A DNA stretch of 5,738 nucleotides from Oscillospiraceae bacterium. Lineage in GTDB: Bacteria; Bacillota; Clostridia; Oscillospirales; QAMX01. The first letter of the stretch is position 1. Every line of letters begins with the position of its first letter. The notes beneath the pieces are model-generated. The model ran no database searches. It was not told the origin of the DNA and saw only the letters and a program-made list of their open reading frames with translations. The translations under genes and the position numbers were made by a program. Shown here piece after piece: positions 4,998 to 5,738 of this stretch. Where the stretch lies: the NCBI GenBank assembly GCA_902772625.1, contig CACYBP010000361.1, positions 1 to 5,738 on the forward strand, written 5' to 3'.

Positions 4998-5738
4998 ATG
5001 GAAAAGAGCTTCTGGACGTGGCCGGTGTCCCGGGACTACCGCGTGACGGCCGAGGTCCCCGGAGAAGCGCCGCGCGAGATCCGCACCTTCGAGGCCTATC
5101 AGCACCAGCCCGGTTCCTATAATTACGAAAGCGAGAAGGAGACCCTGGCCCGCTGGGATCACGACGGCACGGCGTACATCACGGTGGAGATCCTGAACCC
5201 CCGGATCCGGATCCAGGACGTCAGGATCCGCCCCCGGCTTGCCATGATCGATCCCGTGACCGATCCCGCGTCCCGCCGCGTGCGTTTCCTTCTGGACACG
5301 GCAAAGGAAAAGCACCGGATCCTTTCGATCGAGATCGACGGCACCCGCCGCCCCCTCTTCCTCTTCACCGAGCCCCTGGAGACCCGGATCTTCTCCCCCG
5401 GCATGCCCGGCGCGGTGACCGTCCCTCCCTCCGAAAGCGAGGAGGACGTGATCACCCAGGAGCGCTTCGACGCCTTATACGCGGCGGGCGATCTTCTCTA
5501 TTTCGCCCCCGGGGTCTATAACATGGAATATCTCACCGCCCGGGGTGACGGCAAGACCTGGTATCTTTGCGAGGGAGCCGTGATCCGCCTCCGCCGCCCC
5601 GGCGCGATGCCCGCCCACGACCAGTCCCGGGTGCGCTGCGGCATCGCCCTCACCGGGAAGAACGTCCGGATCCTCGGCCGCGGGATCCTGGACGGCAAGG
5701 CCGACACCGACTCTCTTCCCCATCCCCTCACCTGCAAC
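4998..5738 (+). CDS. Predicted right-handed beta-helix carbohydrate-active protein (GH28/GH49-like), 5' part
   Basis: The frame is open from ATG at 4998 to the last base of the window (247 codons), so the 3' end is missing. The N-terminal 140 residues are rich in beta-strand-like sequence (for example TAYITVEILNPRIRIQDVRI, 58-77) and probably form an Ig-like or beta-sandwich domain. From about 165 the pattern changes to the first rungs of a pectate-lyase-type beta-helix: LLYFAPGVYNMEYL (166-179), TWYLCEGAVIRL (187-198) and ITGKNVRI-like ALTGKNVRILGRGILDG (217-233). The GVY, EGAV and GRGILDG elements are typical of polygalacturonase (GH28) and dextranase/isopullulanase (GH49) relatives. The catalytic aspartates of those families would lie beyond the window. 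No signal peptide or membrane segment is visible, so the product is likely cytoplasmic. A promoter and an AAAGGAAAG ribosome site support the start. The substrate is unknown. Confidence 0.82.
   Translation, partial: MEKSFWTWPVSRDYRVTAEVPGEAPREIRTFEAYQHQPGSYNYESEKETLARWDHDGTAYITVEILNPRIRIQDVRIRPRLAMIDPVTDPASRRVRFLLDTAKEKHRILSIEIDGTRRPLFLFTEPLETRIFSPGMPGAVTVPPSESEEDVITQERFDALYAAGDLLYFAPGVYNMEYLTARGDGKTWYLCEGAVIRLRRPGAMPAHDQSRVRCGIALTGKNVRILGRGILDGKADTDSLPHPLTCN

Noticed and set aside
4838..5122. Plus-strand 94-codon frame near the divergent promoter
   Set aside because: It starts upstream of the predicted transcription start, lacks a ribosome site and is out of frame with the supported beta-helix gene.
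5196..5240. Clustered GGATC words in the beta-helix gene as a repeat
   Set aside because: They encode ordinary Arg-Ile codon pairs (CGG ATC) in beta-strand sequence and reflect codon preference.
4860..5315. Minus-strand 151-codon frame opposite the beta-helix gene
   Set aside because: Its translation has no recognisable family. The plus-strand frame has a promoter, a ribosome site and family-like motifs and stays open to the window end.

Overview
The window carries the start of a Firmicutes-type division and cell wall (dcw) cluster on the minus strand, read right to left as mraZ, rsmH (mraW), an ftsL-like gene and a class B penicillin-binding protein of the FtsI/PBP2B/SpoVD family. On the plus strand, diverging from mraZ, is the 5' part of an unrelated gene for a predicted right-handed beta-helix carbohydrate-active protein that runs off the right edge. 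The gene order, the PASTA domains on the PBP, the cysteine-rich tail of RsmH and the strong AGGAG-type ribosome sites suggest a Firmicute. The GC-rich coding sequence points to a high-GC member of the Clostridia, but this is inference and no marker gives a genus.

Layout: 1-28 is the 3' flank of the PBP gene. 29-2362 is the PBP (minus). 2363-2657 is an unusually busy gap holding a long-stem terminator-like hairpin after the ftsL-like gene, a near-consensus promoter for the PBP and a structured leader. 2658-3191 is the ftsL-like gene (minus), 3222-4148 rsmH (minus) and 4150-4569 mraZ (minus). 4570-4997 is a divergent control region with a consensus mraZ promoter, two 10-bp-spaced repeats that look like an MraZ operator, an AT-rich centre with an inverted repeat, and a second good promoter facing right. 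4998-5738 is the partial beta-helix gene (plus).

How it works together: MraZ is the DNA-binding regulator of the cluster and probably represses its own promoter through the repeats at the start site. RsmH methylates 16S rRNA. The FtsL-like protein is a small bitopic divisome component, and the PBP is the septal transpeptidase. The terminator and fresh promoter ahead of the PBP suggest that it can be transcribed separately from mraZ-rsmH-ftsL. The divergent gene looks metabolic and not part of division.

This is mainly conserved core genome. I found no mobile element, CRISPR array, tRNA or rRNA, and no convincing new system. The most interesting material is regulatory: the operator repeats, the split of the operon, and the PBP leader with a duplicated Shine-Dalgarno sequence.
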